Shown here: positions 18,701 to 26,759 of the stretch, piece by piece
Layout of the letters: the number at the start of each line of letters is the position of its first letter
Position numbering within the stretch: the first letter of the stretch is position 1
Assembly: GCA_023954855.1 (NCBI GenBank)
Contig: JAGSGY010000009.1
Location: 1 to 64,000 of the forward strand
Source: Pseudomonadota bacterium
GTDB lineage: Bacteria > Myxococcota_A > UBA796 > GCA-2862545
Direction of reading: 5' to 3'
DNA length: 64,000 nt
Position numbers and translations under genes: made by a program
The notes under the pieces: model-generated
Database searches by the model: none
What the model was told of the DNA's origin: nothing
Seen by the model: the letters and a program-made list of their open reading frames with translations, nothing else

Positions 18701-19296
18701 CGAGTGCCGGTGGCACCGCGCTGGCCTTCAAGCTGGTCGGAGAGCCCACCGCCAAGGGCCTTCCGACCCTGCACTACAAGGGTGTGGTCGAGCTCGGCGC
18801 CAAGCGCGACAAGAGCGAGAGCTTCCCGGGAAGCAACGGCCTCGGAAAGCAGACCTACCCCTACGCCATCGATGACGCCTACAAGAACTTCCTGTTCCAC
18901 GGCCCCGCCCTGCGCGGCATCAAGAGCGTCGTCGGTTGGTCTGACCACGGCATCGTCGCCAAGCTCGCCAGCTCCACGCCGAAGTCCCTCGACGTCGACG
19001 GCGACAACTGGGAGACCGACCCCGTCGTGCTCGACTCCGCGCTCCAGTGCATGGTGCTCTGGGTCCGGCAGAACCGCGGTGCAAGCGCCCTGCCCTGCTA
19101 CGTCGAGTCCTACCGCCAGTTCGGGCCCTTCCAGGGCGAAGTGACGGTGCACATGGACTTCAAGCCCTCCAAGACCGCCAAGGGCAGCTTCGAAGCGACG
19201 CTGGTCGGCGAGGACGGCGATGTCGTCGCGACGATGAGCGGTGCGCAGTACACGGCCAACGCCGGACTGAACCCGGTCTTCCGCGCGGACGCCTAG
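12730..19296 (+). CDS. pfa2: PUFA synthase subunit Pfa2: KS-AT-ACP3-KR-DH
   Basis: 2188 residues from the ATG that overlaps the pfa1 stop; an ATG 33 bases earlier lies inside pfa1. Domains: ketosynthase (about 1-450, active Cys207 in DAACASS, His in EAHGTG and GHTKGAAG); malonyl/acyl transferase with GHSYGE (Ser664); a coiled-coil, Ala-rich linker; three tandem ACPs with LGIDSIKR (Ser1194, Ser1284, Ser1375); ketoreductase with TGGARGV (1638-1644), Ser1809 and Tyr1822; C-terminal PKS-type dehydratase hot-dog region with His1931 in TDHKIDG and Asp2102 in LDSALQ. This builds long polyunsaturated acyl chains iteratively from malonyl-CoA. Each ACP needs phosphopantetheine; no separate transferase gene was seen in the window. 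Confidence 0.96.
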   Translation: MTHEPIAIVGMAALFPKSPDLASYWANIVSGADCISEIPADHSWSAEDYNDEDKSWEDRTWAERGGFLEKVPFDPVKWGIPPTQLESIDTSQLLGLMVAREALRDAGLDPDQQGWDRSRTSCILGVTGTQEMVVTAGARIQGPRWMKALRRHGIGDDAAKAIAQDIASHFPEWTEQTFPGLLGNVVAGRIANRLDLGGTNCVVDAACASSLAAIQFAMSALRDGSTDIALTGGVDTLNDIFMHMCFSKTPALSQGNEARPFDARADGILLGEGVSMLACKRLSDAERDGDRIYAVIKGMGSSSDGRSRSIYAPDPAGQASAVRRAYELSGVTADSVELIEAHGTGTKAGDAAEIAGLKQVFAETTREGRFVALGSVKSQVGHTKGAAGAAGLMKAALALHQRVLPPTAKVEQPNEKADFENTPLYLNKSARPWIRTAETPRRAGVSSFGFGGSNFHALLEEYGSDTGFAVMGAADAELFLFSGADATELTAALAADLDAPTLAHAAHTVLSAWKPGGHVVSFLASSLDELNTRIATATTLVASGTGTRDEVTYATPTDADKRLAILFPGQGSQYPDMGRSALIRHPAARAVVDRADTALRNAGKPGLGARIFPPSAFDPAAAKVQRGALTATDWAQPAIGALSKAYFDALTGFGVTAEAFAGHSYGELVALCAAGAFDEDTLWKLSRVRGEAMAGDADRGTMAAVKGELGAIQAVLDGLSDGVVLANRNHPTQGVISGSRAAVDAALVALEAAGLSGRPINVAAAFHSPLVADAAKPLAAALADCTLTTPATPVYANSTAAPYDDVAKRLVEQITSPVRFVDTLQALWSEGIRTFVECGPKGVLSGLVAKTLPDATVLSVDGATDSLDGDTQLKQALAALATRGVAIDVSPLLAQRLPDAPREATSRAAVWIAGANHRTERTLNPPLPTSATDHNLTARLEALEARAEAAEARALAAEQRAAQAPAVAPVIGRAAPVAAGPMGDLLAATRQSLSAFTANQEQAAEVHREFLKAHNTATETFAQLFESHARLVAMANGETVAPAAIPAAPMMPAPIAPPPTTEAPAGSGIASLLAGIGRSDALPNVPTSEGAKHITEGWGALPTSDETAPALAIPAPAAPIGAIRLAGTGNSAIPELPTAANYNRGGGSSASTGAAFSKDALETALMASVAQKTGYPTEMLELSMDLESDLGIDSIKRVEILAAVQETLPGLPDVDNDTLAALRSLGDVLNHLVELVPSGAPSGPVFTPEALQSALMASVADKTGYPTEMLELSMDLESDLGIDSIKRVEILAAVQETLPGLPDVDNDTLAALRSLGDVLGHLVELTETSGAPAAVGFTEEALQSALMASVADKTGYPTDMLELSMDLESDLGIDSIKRVEILAAVQETLPGLPDVDNDTLAALRSLGDVLDHLVSLTGGSTPDPTPPAPPTPTLPGLGVVHAVPKRRTVQALPAPSGQPWSPAGTLALSRDRHGLAEGVAKALAAKGVDAQVFDDALPEDAVGLVHFAALDALDVRAEVRRGFTLAKAIGPCDLFATVTGQGGSFGLDNPKGSWLEGALPGLAKTLDQEWEDCRCLALDIDPTALDAEAIATELLTHRGVTEIGIQAGERIALFASEDVLEDAIRTAPLDAGDLVVVTGGARGVTARVVQEVARRYTPTLLLLGRSDVPELDPAWAVGIADDALKGAYLTAAKASGATPTPKQLTAEVNAVLRAREVRANIATMEAAGSTVHYAAVDARDAEAVGAAIATIGQPVRGLIHGAGVLQDKLLVDKSEEQFDLVFSTKVDGLEALLANVDLDELRLATMFGSVAGRYGNRGQADYSMANEALCAKARQLSAAGVLAKCFSWGPWDGGMVDAGLAKQFAARGIALIGLEQGANAFCDELSLGSMDAAVEVVIGGPDIPGPLVGTRKAHTKAIELGATDGRFLTDHKIDGKAVLPAVMVLEWMARAAKDAFPQLKLTNIRDFAVLKGVVVDEAASLNLEWEPTAATSAGGTALAFKLVGEPTAKGLPTLHYKGVVELGAKRDKSESFPGSNGLGKQTYPYAIDDAYKNFLFHGPALRGIKSVVGWSDHGIVAKLASSTPKSLDVDGDNWETDPVVLDSALQCMVLWVRQNRGASALPCYVESYRQFGPFQGEVTVHMDFKPSKTAKGSFEATLVGEDGDVVATMSGAQYTANAGLNPVFRADA
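16222..16428 (+). repeat. ACP repeat 1 of 3 within pfa2
   Basis: 69 codons encoding the first acyl carrier domain, from LMASVAQKTGYPTEM to the LGDVLNHLV end. The modified serine is in LGIDSIKR (Ser1194). It is nearly identical in protein, and largely so in DNA, to the next two copies, which start 270 and 543 bases later. Confidence 0.95.
16492..16698 (+). repeat. ACP repeat 2 of 3 within pfa2
   Basis: Second carrier domain copy, 270 bases after the first, serine at Ser1284. The only protein differences from copy 1 in the core are at the ends (ADKTGYPTEM; LGDVLGHLV). Confidence 0.95.
16765..16971 (+). repeat. ACP repeat 3 of 3 within pfa2
   Basis: Third carrier domain copy, 273 bases after the second, serine at Ser1375. 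It reads ADKTGYPTDM and ends LGDVLDHLV. Linkers between copies are short and variable while the cores are conserved, as expected after recent duplication or gene conversion. Confidence 0.95.
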
Positions 19297-22200
19297 ATGA
19301 CCCGCACCTCCGAGCCGGCCGCGCGCTTCGCGGTCGTCGGCATGGACTGTCTGCTTCCTGGCGCCCCAGACGCGGAGACGTGGATTCGTCGAGGTCTAGC
19401 CGGAGAGCAGGCGCTGGCCGAGGTCCCCGCAGGGCGCTGGCCCATCGATCCCGCCGCCGCCCTCGCTCGAGGCACAGGACCCGACGGCACCGCCACCCTC
19501 GTCGGCGGCTTCGTGGACGATGACGGCACGCCCACCGAGTGGGTCACCCGCGTCGCGACCGGCGCTTTGGATAGCGTCCACGCCACGCGCGAGCGAACCT
19601 CCCTGCTCCTCGCCAATCTCTCGCTTCCGTCGACCGGGGCGGTGAAGGCCGCCGGTGTGGCCTACCGCGACTGGCTCAACACGCAGGACGTGGACACCTC
19701 CTGGCTCGACGGCGCCGACCCCGAGCAGCGTTGGATGTCAGGCGCGCCGGCCCTCGAAGCCGCGAAGAGCCTGGGCTTGGGGGGCACGGCCTTTGCCCTC
19801 GATGCCGCCTGCGCATCGTCGCTGTACGCGGTCAAGCTCGCCTGTGATCGGCTCGCGGCCGGCCTCGATGACTGCGTGATTGCCGCTGGACTGCAGCGCG
19901 CCGACTCCTCCTTCCTATTCCTCGGCTTTACGCAGCTTCAAGCGCTGTCTTCGACGGGGACCCCGCGTCCCCTCGACCATCGCGCCAACGGACTCTGCGT
20001 CGGCGAAGGGGCGGCGGCAGTCGCACTCAAGCGCCTCGAGGATGCCGAGCGTGACGGGGACACCATTCACGCGGTGATCGTCGGCGGTGCCCTCGGAAAC
20101 GACGGACGCAGCGGCAACATGCTGGCTCCCAGCGCGACCGGACAGGAGCGTGCCCTTCGCCAAGCGTGGAGCGCCGGTGACCTCGATGCGCTCGGCTACG
20201 TCGAGTGCCATGCCACCGGAACCGCTGTCGGCGATGGCGTCGAAGTGGAGGCGCTCGCCTCACTCATGGCGGACCGAGACGGCGCGCCGGTGGTGCTTTC
20301 CTCCACGAAGGGCCTGATTGGTCACACGATCACGGTCGCGGGCTTGGCCGGGCTCATCCGTGCGGTCGGCGCCGTACGCGAGGGCGTGCTGCCTGGCACC
20401 CCCGGTATCGAACCGCGTCCGCTGGCCCCTGGGCTGGAGGTGCTCGACGCGCCGCGTCCATGGACGGATGAGAGCCGCTGCGCCGGTGTGAGCGCCTTTG
20501 GTTTCGGTGGCACCAACGCGCACGTTCGCGTGGAGAACTACCGCGGTCCGTCGGCTCCCCGCCCACACACAGCCCAAGCGCCCATCACGCTCGCCATCAC
20601 CGCCGTCCGTTCGCGCATCGGGGAGGTGGACGTCGACGTGTCCCGTGGTCTCGGCACCACTGAGGGGCGCGCCATCGCCGACGTGAGCGTGGATCCCGGT
20701 CGCTTCCGCTTGCCGCCTCGCGAGCTCGCCGACCTGCTTCCACAGCAGCTGTTGGCGCTCGACCTCGCCGCCCGCGCCGTCGCCGATGACGGCCAGATTG
20801 ACGGCGCTCGCACTGGGGCCGTGCTCGGCATGGGTATCGACGCGAACGTCGCCGACCACGTGATCCGCTGGGTTGCCGGCGACTCCAATGACGTGTCGTC
20901 TGCCTTGACCTCAAGCCGCGTGCAGGGGCTGCTGCCGAACTTCGTCGCGAACCGATTGGCCGCACAGCTTGGACTGGAGGGCCCCTCGTGGACCTGCTCA
21001 GCCGAGAGCCTGTCTGCGCTGGTCGCCGTCGAGCAGGCCGCGCTGATGCTGAGCACCGACGCGGTGGACGCCGTCCTGGTTGGCGCCGTCGACTTGCCGC
21101 TTCATCCCGGCTTTGCCACGCCCTCGAGCCGCCGACACGGCCAGCTCTGTGAGGCCGGCGCTGTTCTCGTGGTCCGGCGAGCCGATGAGGCCGATGCCGA
21201 CGCCATCATCGCGACGCTCACCCTCGAACACTCCGGCGCCGGCGAGGTTCCCGCCCCGGCACACCACAATCGACTCGGTCATGGCGAGTCGGCGGATGGA
21301 GCCCTCGCCCTTCTCGAAGCCCTCGAGGATGGAGGTCTGGTGGAGCTCTCGGAACGCGGACGGAGCGCACGTATTCGAATCACCCCCGGCCCGGCCACGC
21401 CGAAGACGGACCTTCCGGCACCGGCCCGCAGCTTGCCCATGGTCACCGTCTCTCACAGCGGCCCCACCCTCGAGATGCCCGGCTGGACCGGTTCTTGGGC
21501 CGACGACACGGTGCCGGCCCCGCGCCCACGCACGACGCCTCCCACCGCGAAGCTCACGTTCTCGGGCACCGTCCAGGACGAGACGGCCACGCCGCTGAGC
21601 TGGCCCGAGCACCGCCCCGCACCCGCGATGAAGACCTTGCTCTCGCCGCCCGCAGCGCAGCTTCCGCCCGTCGCGCCGCCGCCAACACCGACCGCACCCC
21701 GAGCGGCATCGCCCGCCAGTGCGACCCATCTCGCCCGTGAGGCCCAGGCCCTCGCCGACCTCGCCGCGGCCCTTCAGCGGTCGACGGCCGCAGCCACCGC
21801 TGCGCACACCGACTGGCTACGCACCCACACCGCCGCGTCCCAGCGCATGGCGAGTGCCGCGCTCCAGCTGACTGGAGCGACCCCGCTTCAGACCCGTGCC
21901 CCAGCGATGCCGACGCCCGTCTTCGAGGCACCGCCGAGCTTCGTGCCACCGGCAGTCGTGCGCGAAGCACCTCCCGCGCCGGTCCAGCCGCAGACCCCCG
22001 AGCTCTTCGATCTCGACGCGCTCAAGGCCTTCGCAGAGGGAACCCTGTCCTCGTGCCTCGGTCCCGACTACGCCGACCTCGACGGCTACGCCCCGCGCGT
22101 GCGCCTGCCCATGGACCCCCTGCTGCTCGTGTCGCGAGTGGTCGATATGGACGCCGAGCGAGGCCCCCTCAAGCCGGCCACCTTGGTCACCGAGTACGAC

Positions 22201-25200
22201 CTGCCCCACGACGCCGTGTGGGTCGATCGTGGCAAGCCGCCGGTCTCGGTCGTCATCGAGTCTGGCCAAGCCGACCTGTTCCTGGTCTCGGTGCTCGGCG
22301 TCGACGAACACTGCAAGGGCGAGCGCCTGTACCGCCTGCTCGACTGCGACCTCACCTTCCACGGTCCGCGGCCCGACGTCGGCGAGACCCTTCGCCACGA
22401 CATTCGCATCAAGAACTTCGCCACCCTCGGCGGCAAGATCTTGTTCTACTTCGAGTACGACTGCACCTCTCGGACCGATGGCCGCCGCGTGCTGACCATG
22501 CGCAACGGCGTGGCGGGCTTCTTCACGCCCGCAGAGCTCGCCGTTCCGCAAGGCGTCGACCCCACGCCCTCAGAGCTCCGCGCAGAGCCCATCCTGCCGC
22601 TCATTCCCGGCGCGGCCACCTCACTGGAAGACGCGGCCATGCGTGCCCTCCGCGACGGCGACTTCAAGACGGCCCTCGGGAACGGGTTCTCCGTCTGTGA
22701 CGGCGCTGAGTTGCGCCCCCCGACGGGTCCTTGGGCCCTCATTCACCGCGCCCCTACTGTCGAGCTCACCGGTGGCCCACACGGACTCGGCCGCGTCATC
22801 GCCGAGCAGGACCTCGACGACGACGACTGGTTCAACAGCTGCCACTTCAAGGACGACCCGTGCATGCCGGGCACCTTGATGTTCGACGGCTGCACCCAGG
22901 CCCTGCAGCTCTGGCTTCTCGCGGCCGGCGTCGCCGGTGCCTACCCCGACGCCCACTTCGAGCCGATCGCCGATCAGACCGCACGGCTGCGATGCCGCGG
23001 ACAGGTCGTTCCAGGCCAGTCGAAGGTCACCTACGACGCGCGCATCACCTCGGCCGGAATGGAGCCCCACCCCTGGGTCATCGCCGACGTGCTGCTTCTC
23101 GTCGATGGCACTCCGGTCGTCATGGCCGAGGGCGTCTCGCTGTGCGTGGACGGCGAGCGCATCGCCATTCCCGAGCCCGAGCCGCTCACGACGGTGAGCG
23201 AGACCGAGCTTCTCGAGTTTGCCGTCGGCCGCCCCTCCGTCGCCTTTGGCCCGGCACTCCTGCCCCACGACGACGGCAGTCTGCGCTGTCCGCGGATTCC
23301 CGGTCCGCCGCTCGCGCTCATCCACGAAGCGGTCGACGTCCGCGCGGTCCTCGGCCAACTCGAGGGCAACACCGGCGTCACCATGCGCACCCGCGTGCCC
23401 TCAGACTCGCCCTACTTCGAGGCCGCCCCCGGCCGCTCGATGCCGCTCGTCGCGTTGATGGAGATCGCACTTCAGCCCTGCGGCTGGCTCACCGCCTGGG
23501 AAGGCGCAGCCCTCGGCAAGGGCGATGTGTACTTCCGAAACCTCGGCGGCACCGCCACCGTGACCGAGACGCCGTGGCAAGACATCGGCGCGCTCGTGGT
23601 CGAGGCGACGCTCACCAGCGTCTCTGAGTCGGCGGGCATGGTGCTGACCTTCTTCGACTTCAAGGTCACCACCGACGATGGCCGGCTGATCACTGAGGGC
23701 GACACCCACTTCGGCTACTTCTCGAAGGCTGCGCTGGCCGCACAGAAGGGCCTCGGCCTCGACGGACCCACGACCAGACGCCTCGCTGAGGCCGGTCAAC
23801 AGGGCGCGATCACACCGGTGGTGCCCGAAGGCGTGCGCGACGACTGGCGCATGATCGACCGCGTCGTCTGTGCGGACGCCACCGGCGGCGCCTCCGGCCT
23901 CGGCTTCTACGCTGCCGAAGTCGACGTCGACCCCGACGCCTGGTTCTTTACCGCCCACTTCCACCAAGACCCGGTGATGCCCGGCTCCCTTGGCATCGAG
24001 GGCCTCGGTCAGCTCGCGGTCTTTGCCTTGGGTGGCGAAGGTCCGTTCGAGACGCCGACGTCCGGCTCCAAGCTCGACTGGAAGTACCGCGGCCAAGTGA
24101 CCCGAGACCGCAAGCTCCTGCGCCTCGAGATCGAGGTCACCGAGCGCACCGACGACGGGCTCGTCTGCACCGGCTGGCTCACCGCAGACGGCACCCCGAT
24201 CTACAGCGTCGAAGGCCTCGCGGTCCGTCGTGTCGAAGAGCGTGTCATCGAGTCTGCCGAAGCTCCGATCCGCCCGGCGCCCACGGCTGCACTGCTCGAC
24301 ACCTTCACGGCGACCGAGAACGAGGGCACCGGGTCGCTGCGACTCGACCCCGCCGTGCACCCGTGGCTCTCCGACCACTGTCCGACGCTCGTGATCCCTG
24401 CGGTACCCATGGCCTTTGCCATCGAGATTGCCGCTGAGGCCGCACTACAGCTGCGTCCTGGAAAGGTCGTCATCGGTGCTCCGAAGGTCACGGCCGACCG
24501 GTGGATTGCCGCCGACGAGCCCGTCGACTTGCTCATTGCCGCGGTCGCCGATGGAGACCACGTCGCCGTCAGCCTCGCCATGCACCACGAGAACACGCGC
24601 TTTCCCGCCCTCTCGGGACCGAAGGTGCACATGGCCGTGGTCATCGAGCTGGCAGACGCCTACCCGGCACAGCCCGACGCGCTGCCTGCCCTCACGACCC
24701 AGCCGGTCTCGCTGTCCGCCCGCGCCTACTACGACGAGGGGCACACCTTCCACGGCCCCGCGCTGCAGGGCATGATCGACCTGGGCGAGCGCGGTGAACA
24801 GGGTGCGCTCTCCACCTTCCAGAGCTGCGTGGACGCCGAGCTTCTTGGTGAGGGCGTTCCCAACTTCGTCCTCGATCCGCTGCTGCTCGACGTCGCCACC
24901 CACCCCATGATGTCGAGCGCCCCCGAGACCTGGGGTGCCAAGGGTCCAGGCACGCTGGCCTACCCCATCGCGGCCGAGGGACTCCGCTTCTACGGACCTC
25001 GCCCCGCCGGTGAAGTCACGTGTCGACTGGACCTCGTCGAGGCAGGCCGCACCCTCGTCTTCGACGTGCGTCTGACGGGCGTGGACGGCGTCTGGGCGAG
25101 CTTCCGCTGGACCGAAGCCGTCGTCGATGGCGGGCTTCTCGGACTGGATGCGAGCGCGATTCGAGCCTTCTGCGTGGGCGGCGACGCCATCGACGTACGC

Positions 25201-25566
25201 CTGGGAAGCGCGCACGCTGACGGCTGGCGCGTCGGTCCCGAAGACCTCGCCGAACCCCTCGAAGGCAGCCTCGTCCGACTGCTCGGCCGCCCCGAAGAGA
25301 TTGCGACCTGGCAAGCCGCAGACGACGCCCCCTCCTGGCTCGCCGCGTGGTTGGCCGTCAAGGAGAGCGTGCGCCAGCGGGTTCGCGACGAGCTCGGCCG
25401 CGACATCCATCCCCGCGATCTACGCGTCCTCGAGCTCGCCAGCGGGTGGATTGTGGTCGAGGCCACGACCCTGACGAGCCAGGAGCACCTCGATGTGCTC
25501 GGCCCCACCCGGTATCGCTGGGTCGTCCGCGAAGATGGCTCGGCCCGCATCGCCCACATGGCCTAG
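19297..25566 (+). CDS. pfa3: PUFA synthase subunit Pfa3: KS-CLF-DH-DH-DH', possible PPTase-like tail
   Basis: 2089 residues, starting directly after the pfa2 stop. Ketosynthase with complete triad Cys172, His305, His343; chain-length-factor-like second KS (about 430-690) whose catalytic cysteine position holds Ser568 in WTCSAESL; an Ala/Pro-rich linker; two FabA-like dehydratases with HFKDDPCMPG (His1183, Asp1197) and HFHQDPVMPG (His1554, Glu1568); then a PKS-type dehydratase region with His1694 in SDHCPTLVIP and Asp1865. The last 130 residues (IDVRLG at 1965-1970, KES at 2022-2024) look like a divergent acyl-carrier-protein-synthase fold. Neither the AT nor the acylglycerol-phosphate acyltransferase described at the end of some myxobacterial Pfa3 proteins was found, so the product may leave by another route, perhaps OleA. 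Confidence 0.94.
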   Translation: MTRTSEPAARFAVVGMDCLLPGAPDAETWIRRGLAGEQALAEVPAGRWPIDPAAALARGTGPDGTATLVGGFVDDDGTPTEWVTRVATGALDSVHATRERTSLLLANLSLPSTGAVKAAGVAYRDWLNTQDVDTSWLDGADPEQRWMSGAPALEAAKSLGLGGTAFALDAACASSLYAVKLACDRLAAGLDDCVIAAGLQRADSSFLFLGFTQLQALSSTGTPRPLDHRANGLCVGEGAAAVALKRLEDAERDGDTIHAVIVGGALGNDGRSGNMLAPSATGQERALRQAWSAGDLDALGYVECHATGTAVGDGVEVEALASLMADRDGAPVVLSSTKGLIGHTITVAGLAGLIRAVGAVREGVLPGTPGIEPRPLAPGLEVLDAPRPWTDESRCAGVSAFGFGGTNAHVRVENYRGPSAPRPHTAQAPITLAITAVRSRIGEVDVDVSRGLGTTEGRAIADVSVDPGRFRLPPRELADLLPQQLLALDLAARAVADDGQIDGARTGAVLGMGIDANVADHVIRWVAGDSNDVSSALTSSRVQGLLPNFVANRLAAQLGLEGPSWTCSAESLSALVAVEQAALMLSTDAVDAVLVGAVDLPLHPGFATPSSRRHGQLCEAGAVLVVRRADEADADAIIATLTLEHSGAGEVPAPAHHNRLGHGESADGALALLEALEDGGLVELSERGRSARIRITPGPATPKTDLPAPARSLPMVTVSHSGPTLEMPGWTGSWADDTVPAPRPRTTPPTAKLTFSGTVQDETATPLSWPEHRPAPAMKTLLSPPAAQLPPVAPPPTPTAPRAASPASATHLAREAQALADLAAALQRSTAAATAAHTDWLRTHTAASQRMASAALQLTGATPLQTRAPAMPTPVFEAPPSFVPPAVVREAPPAPVQPQTPELFDLDALKAFAEGTLSSCLGPDYADLDGYAPRVRLPMDPLLLVSRVVDMDAERGPLKPATLVTEYDLPHDAVWVDRGKPPVSVVIESGQADLFLVSVLGVDEHCKGERLYRLLDCDLTFHGPRPDVGETLRHDIRIKNFATLGGKILFYFEYDCTSRTDGRRVLTMRNGVAGFFTPAELAVPQGVDPTPSELRAEPILPLIPGAATSLEDAAMRALRDGDFKTALGNGFSVCDGAELRPPTGPWALIHRAPTVELTGGPHGLGRVIAEQDLDDDDWFNSCHFKDDPCMPGTLMFDGCTQALQLWLLAAGVAGAYPDAHFEPIADQTARLRCRGQVVPGQSKVTYDARITSAGMEPHPWVIADVLLLVDGTPVVMAEGVSLCVDGERIAIPEPEPLTTVSETELLEFAVGRPSVAFGPALLPHDDGSLRCPRIPGPPLALIHEAVDVRAVLGQLEGNTGVTMRTRVPSDSPYFEAAPGRSMPLVALMEIALQPCGWLTAWEGAALGKGDVYFRNLGGTATVTETPWQDIGALVVEATLTSVSESAGMVLTFFDFKVTTDDGRLITEGDTHFGYFSKAALAAQKGLGLDGPTTRRLAEAGQQGAITPVVPEGVRDDWRMIDRVVCADATGGASGLGFYAAEVDVDPDAWFFTAHFHQDPVMPGSLGIEGLGQLAVFALGGEGPFETPTSGSKLDWKYRGQVTRDRKLLRLEIEVTERTDDGLVCTGWLTADGTPIYSVEGLAVRRVEERVIESAEAPIRPAPTAALLDTFTATENEGTGSLRLDPAVHPWLSDHCPTLVIPAVPMAFAIEIAAEAALQLRPGKVVIGAPKVTADRWIAADEPVDLLIAAVADGDHVAVSLAMHHENTRFPALSGPKVHMAVVIELADAYPAQPDALPALTTQPVSLSARAYYDEGHTFHGPALQGMIDLGERGEQGALSTFQSCVDAELLGEGVPNFVLDPLLLDVATHPMMSSAPETWGAKGPGTLAYPIAAEGLRFYGPRPAGEVTCRLDLVEAGRTLVFDVRLTGVDGVWASFRWTEAVVDGGLLGLDASAIRAFCVGGDAIDVRLGSAHADGWRVGPEDLAEPLEGSLVRLLGRPEEIATWQAADDAPSWLAAWLAVKESVRQRVRDELGRDIHPRDLRVLELASGWIVVEATTLTSQEHLDVLGPTRYRWVVREDGSARIAHMA

Positions 25567-25599
25567 GTCAACGGTGGTAGGCTCTCGCCGGAGGCTGCC

Positions 25600-25860
25600 A
25601 TGAGCCAAGGCCGCAAGCCCGACCCGAACACCGCTCGTGCCATGCTCCTGTTGGGCCTGATGGTCGCCGCACCGGGCTGTACCGGTGCGACCGCGCTGTA
25701 CGCCGCACCGTTCATCGACGACGACAATGACGGCTACGAAGCCGGCTATGACTGCGACGATGACGATCCAGACCGGCATCCCGACGCCCCCGACACCGAG
25801 GGCGATGGAATTGATCAGAACTGCGACGGCGTCGACGGTGTCGCAGACTCTGGAATGTGA
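25600..25860 (+). CDS. Small lipoprotein with MopE-type metal-binding motif
   Basis: 86 residues, 33 bases after pfa3, with GGAGG before the ATG. A hydrophobic segment (MLLLGLMVAAPGC) ends at Cys27, a likely lipidation site. Then comes ALYAAPFIDDDNDGY, a degenerate form of the YGMP motif of the next three genes, and an Asp-rich DCDDDDPDRHPDAPD...GDGIDQNCDGVDG block of the putative metal-binding (MopE-like) type common in myxobacterial surface proteins. It is the first of four tandem relatives. Function unknown. Confidence 0.78.
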   Translation: MSQGRKPDPNTARAMLLLGLMVAAPGCTGATALYAAPFIDDDNDGYEAGYDCDDDDPDRHPDAPDTEGDGIDQNCDGVDGVADSGM

Positions 25861-25866
25861 GGAATC

Positions 25867-26325
25867 GTGCCGACCTGCCCTGACTGCAACACCACGCTGA
25901 GCGCCCTGAACCGCTGCGCCTGCCGCAGCTTTCCGTCTGGATCGGCCAAGGCGGTGGCCCTGCTCGGGTTGCTGATGGCCGGCTGTGGTCCCACAGACCC
26001 TCCAGCGACGCCCGAGACGCCCGAAGAACCGGCAGCCCCCGCGCCTGCCGTGGAGCCGGAGCCCAACCCGGAGCTGATCATCGCGCTGTACGGCATGCCT
26101 CCCGTCGAGGACGAAGTCGTCGAAGACGAGGTCGTCGAGGACGCCCCGGTGGTGGACACTCCGCCGGCGCCGACGCCCGAGCCCGACAAGAAGAAGCCCG
26201 CTGACGCAGCACCAACGGACCCGGCGACGCCGCCAACCCCCGCGGTGAAGATCCCCGACGATGAGCGCGTACAGGCCATCTACGGCATGCCAATGACCGA
26301 TGACGAGCCCCCGGTGGAGCGATGA
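25867..26325 (+). CDS. Lipoprotein with Cys leader and two YGMP motifs
   Basis: 152 residues from a GTG. The N-terminal 20 residues hold four cysteines (Cys4, Cys7, Cys17, Cys19) like a small zinc ribbon, followed by a hydrophobic stretch ending in a lipobox at Cys40 (LLMAGC). The mature part is Pro/Glu-rich and disordered, with ALYGMP at residues 73-78 (26083-26100) and AIYGMP near the C-terminus (26275-26292). It lacks the Asp/Cys MopE block of its neighbours. It overlaps the next gene by four bases. It may be a substrate of the nearby radical SAM enzyme. Confidence 0.75.
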   Translation: MPTCPDCNTTLSALNRCACRSFPSGSAKAVALLGLLMAGCGPTDPPATPETPEEPAAPAPAVEPEPNPELIIALYGMPPVEDEVVEDEVVEDAPVVDTPPAPTPEPDKKKPADAAPTDPATPPTPAVKIPDDERVQAIYGMPMTDDEPPVER

Positions 26326-26738
26326 GCGAGGGCTGTCCGCACTCGGCCGGCCCACCGTGCCGAAGCTGTCGTCAGCACCGCGGAAGCGCGCGTGCCATCG
26401 CATTGCTGGGACTTCTCGCCGTCGGCTGCGGAGGCCCGAGCACTCCCGAAGCCGAGACGGTCACTAGCCCTGAGCCGGTCACCCAACCCGAGCCCGCCTC
26501 GGACGGCAACGAGCTCATCGAGATTCGCGCGATCTACGGCATGCCCATGACTCCAGAGCGCGAGCGTCGGGCCGGATGGATCGACAAGGACGGCGACGGC
26601 TTCGACCAGACCAACGACTGCGACGACAACAATGCCGACATCTACCCGTGCATGCCCGACAGCGAGGGCGATGGCGTCGACAGCAACTGCGACGGAGTGG
26701 ACGGGGTCAAGCCCGACAACGGCCAGGACTGCCCGTAG
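26322..26738 (+). CDS. Lipoprotein with Cys leader, YGMP motif and metal-binding block
   Basis: 138 residues. Cysteines 5, 13 and 16 precede the hydrophobic segment ALLGLLAVGC (lipobox Cys36). AIYGMP is at residues 70-75 (26529-26546), followed by DKDGDGFDQTNDCDDNNADI and DGVDSNCDGVDG, a MopE-like calcium- or metal-binding motif. Same architecture as the next gene. It sits in an apparent operon with the preceding gene (ATGA overlap). Confidence 0.76.
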   Translation: MSEGCPHSAGPPCRSCRQHRGSARAIALLGLLAVGCGGPSTPEAETVTSPEPVTQPEPASDGNELIEIRAIYGMPMTPERERRAGWIDKDGDGFDQTNDCDDNNADIYPCMPDSEGDGVDSNCDGVDGVKPDNGQDCP

Positions 26739-26759
26739 TAAACTGCGTGCGGAGGTTCG

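Noticed and set aside
23940-25566. Acyltransferase or AGPAT domain in Pfa3
   Set aside because: No GHS-type nucleophile elbow and no HxxxxD followed by a glycine-rich acyltransferase pattern was found; the region holds dehydratases and the possible PPTase-like tail.
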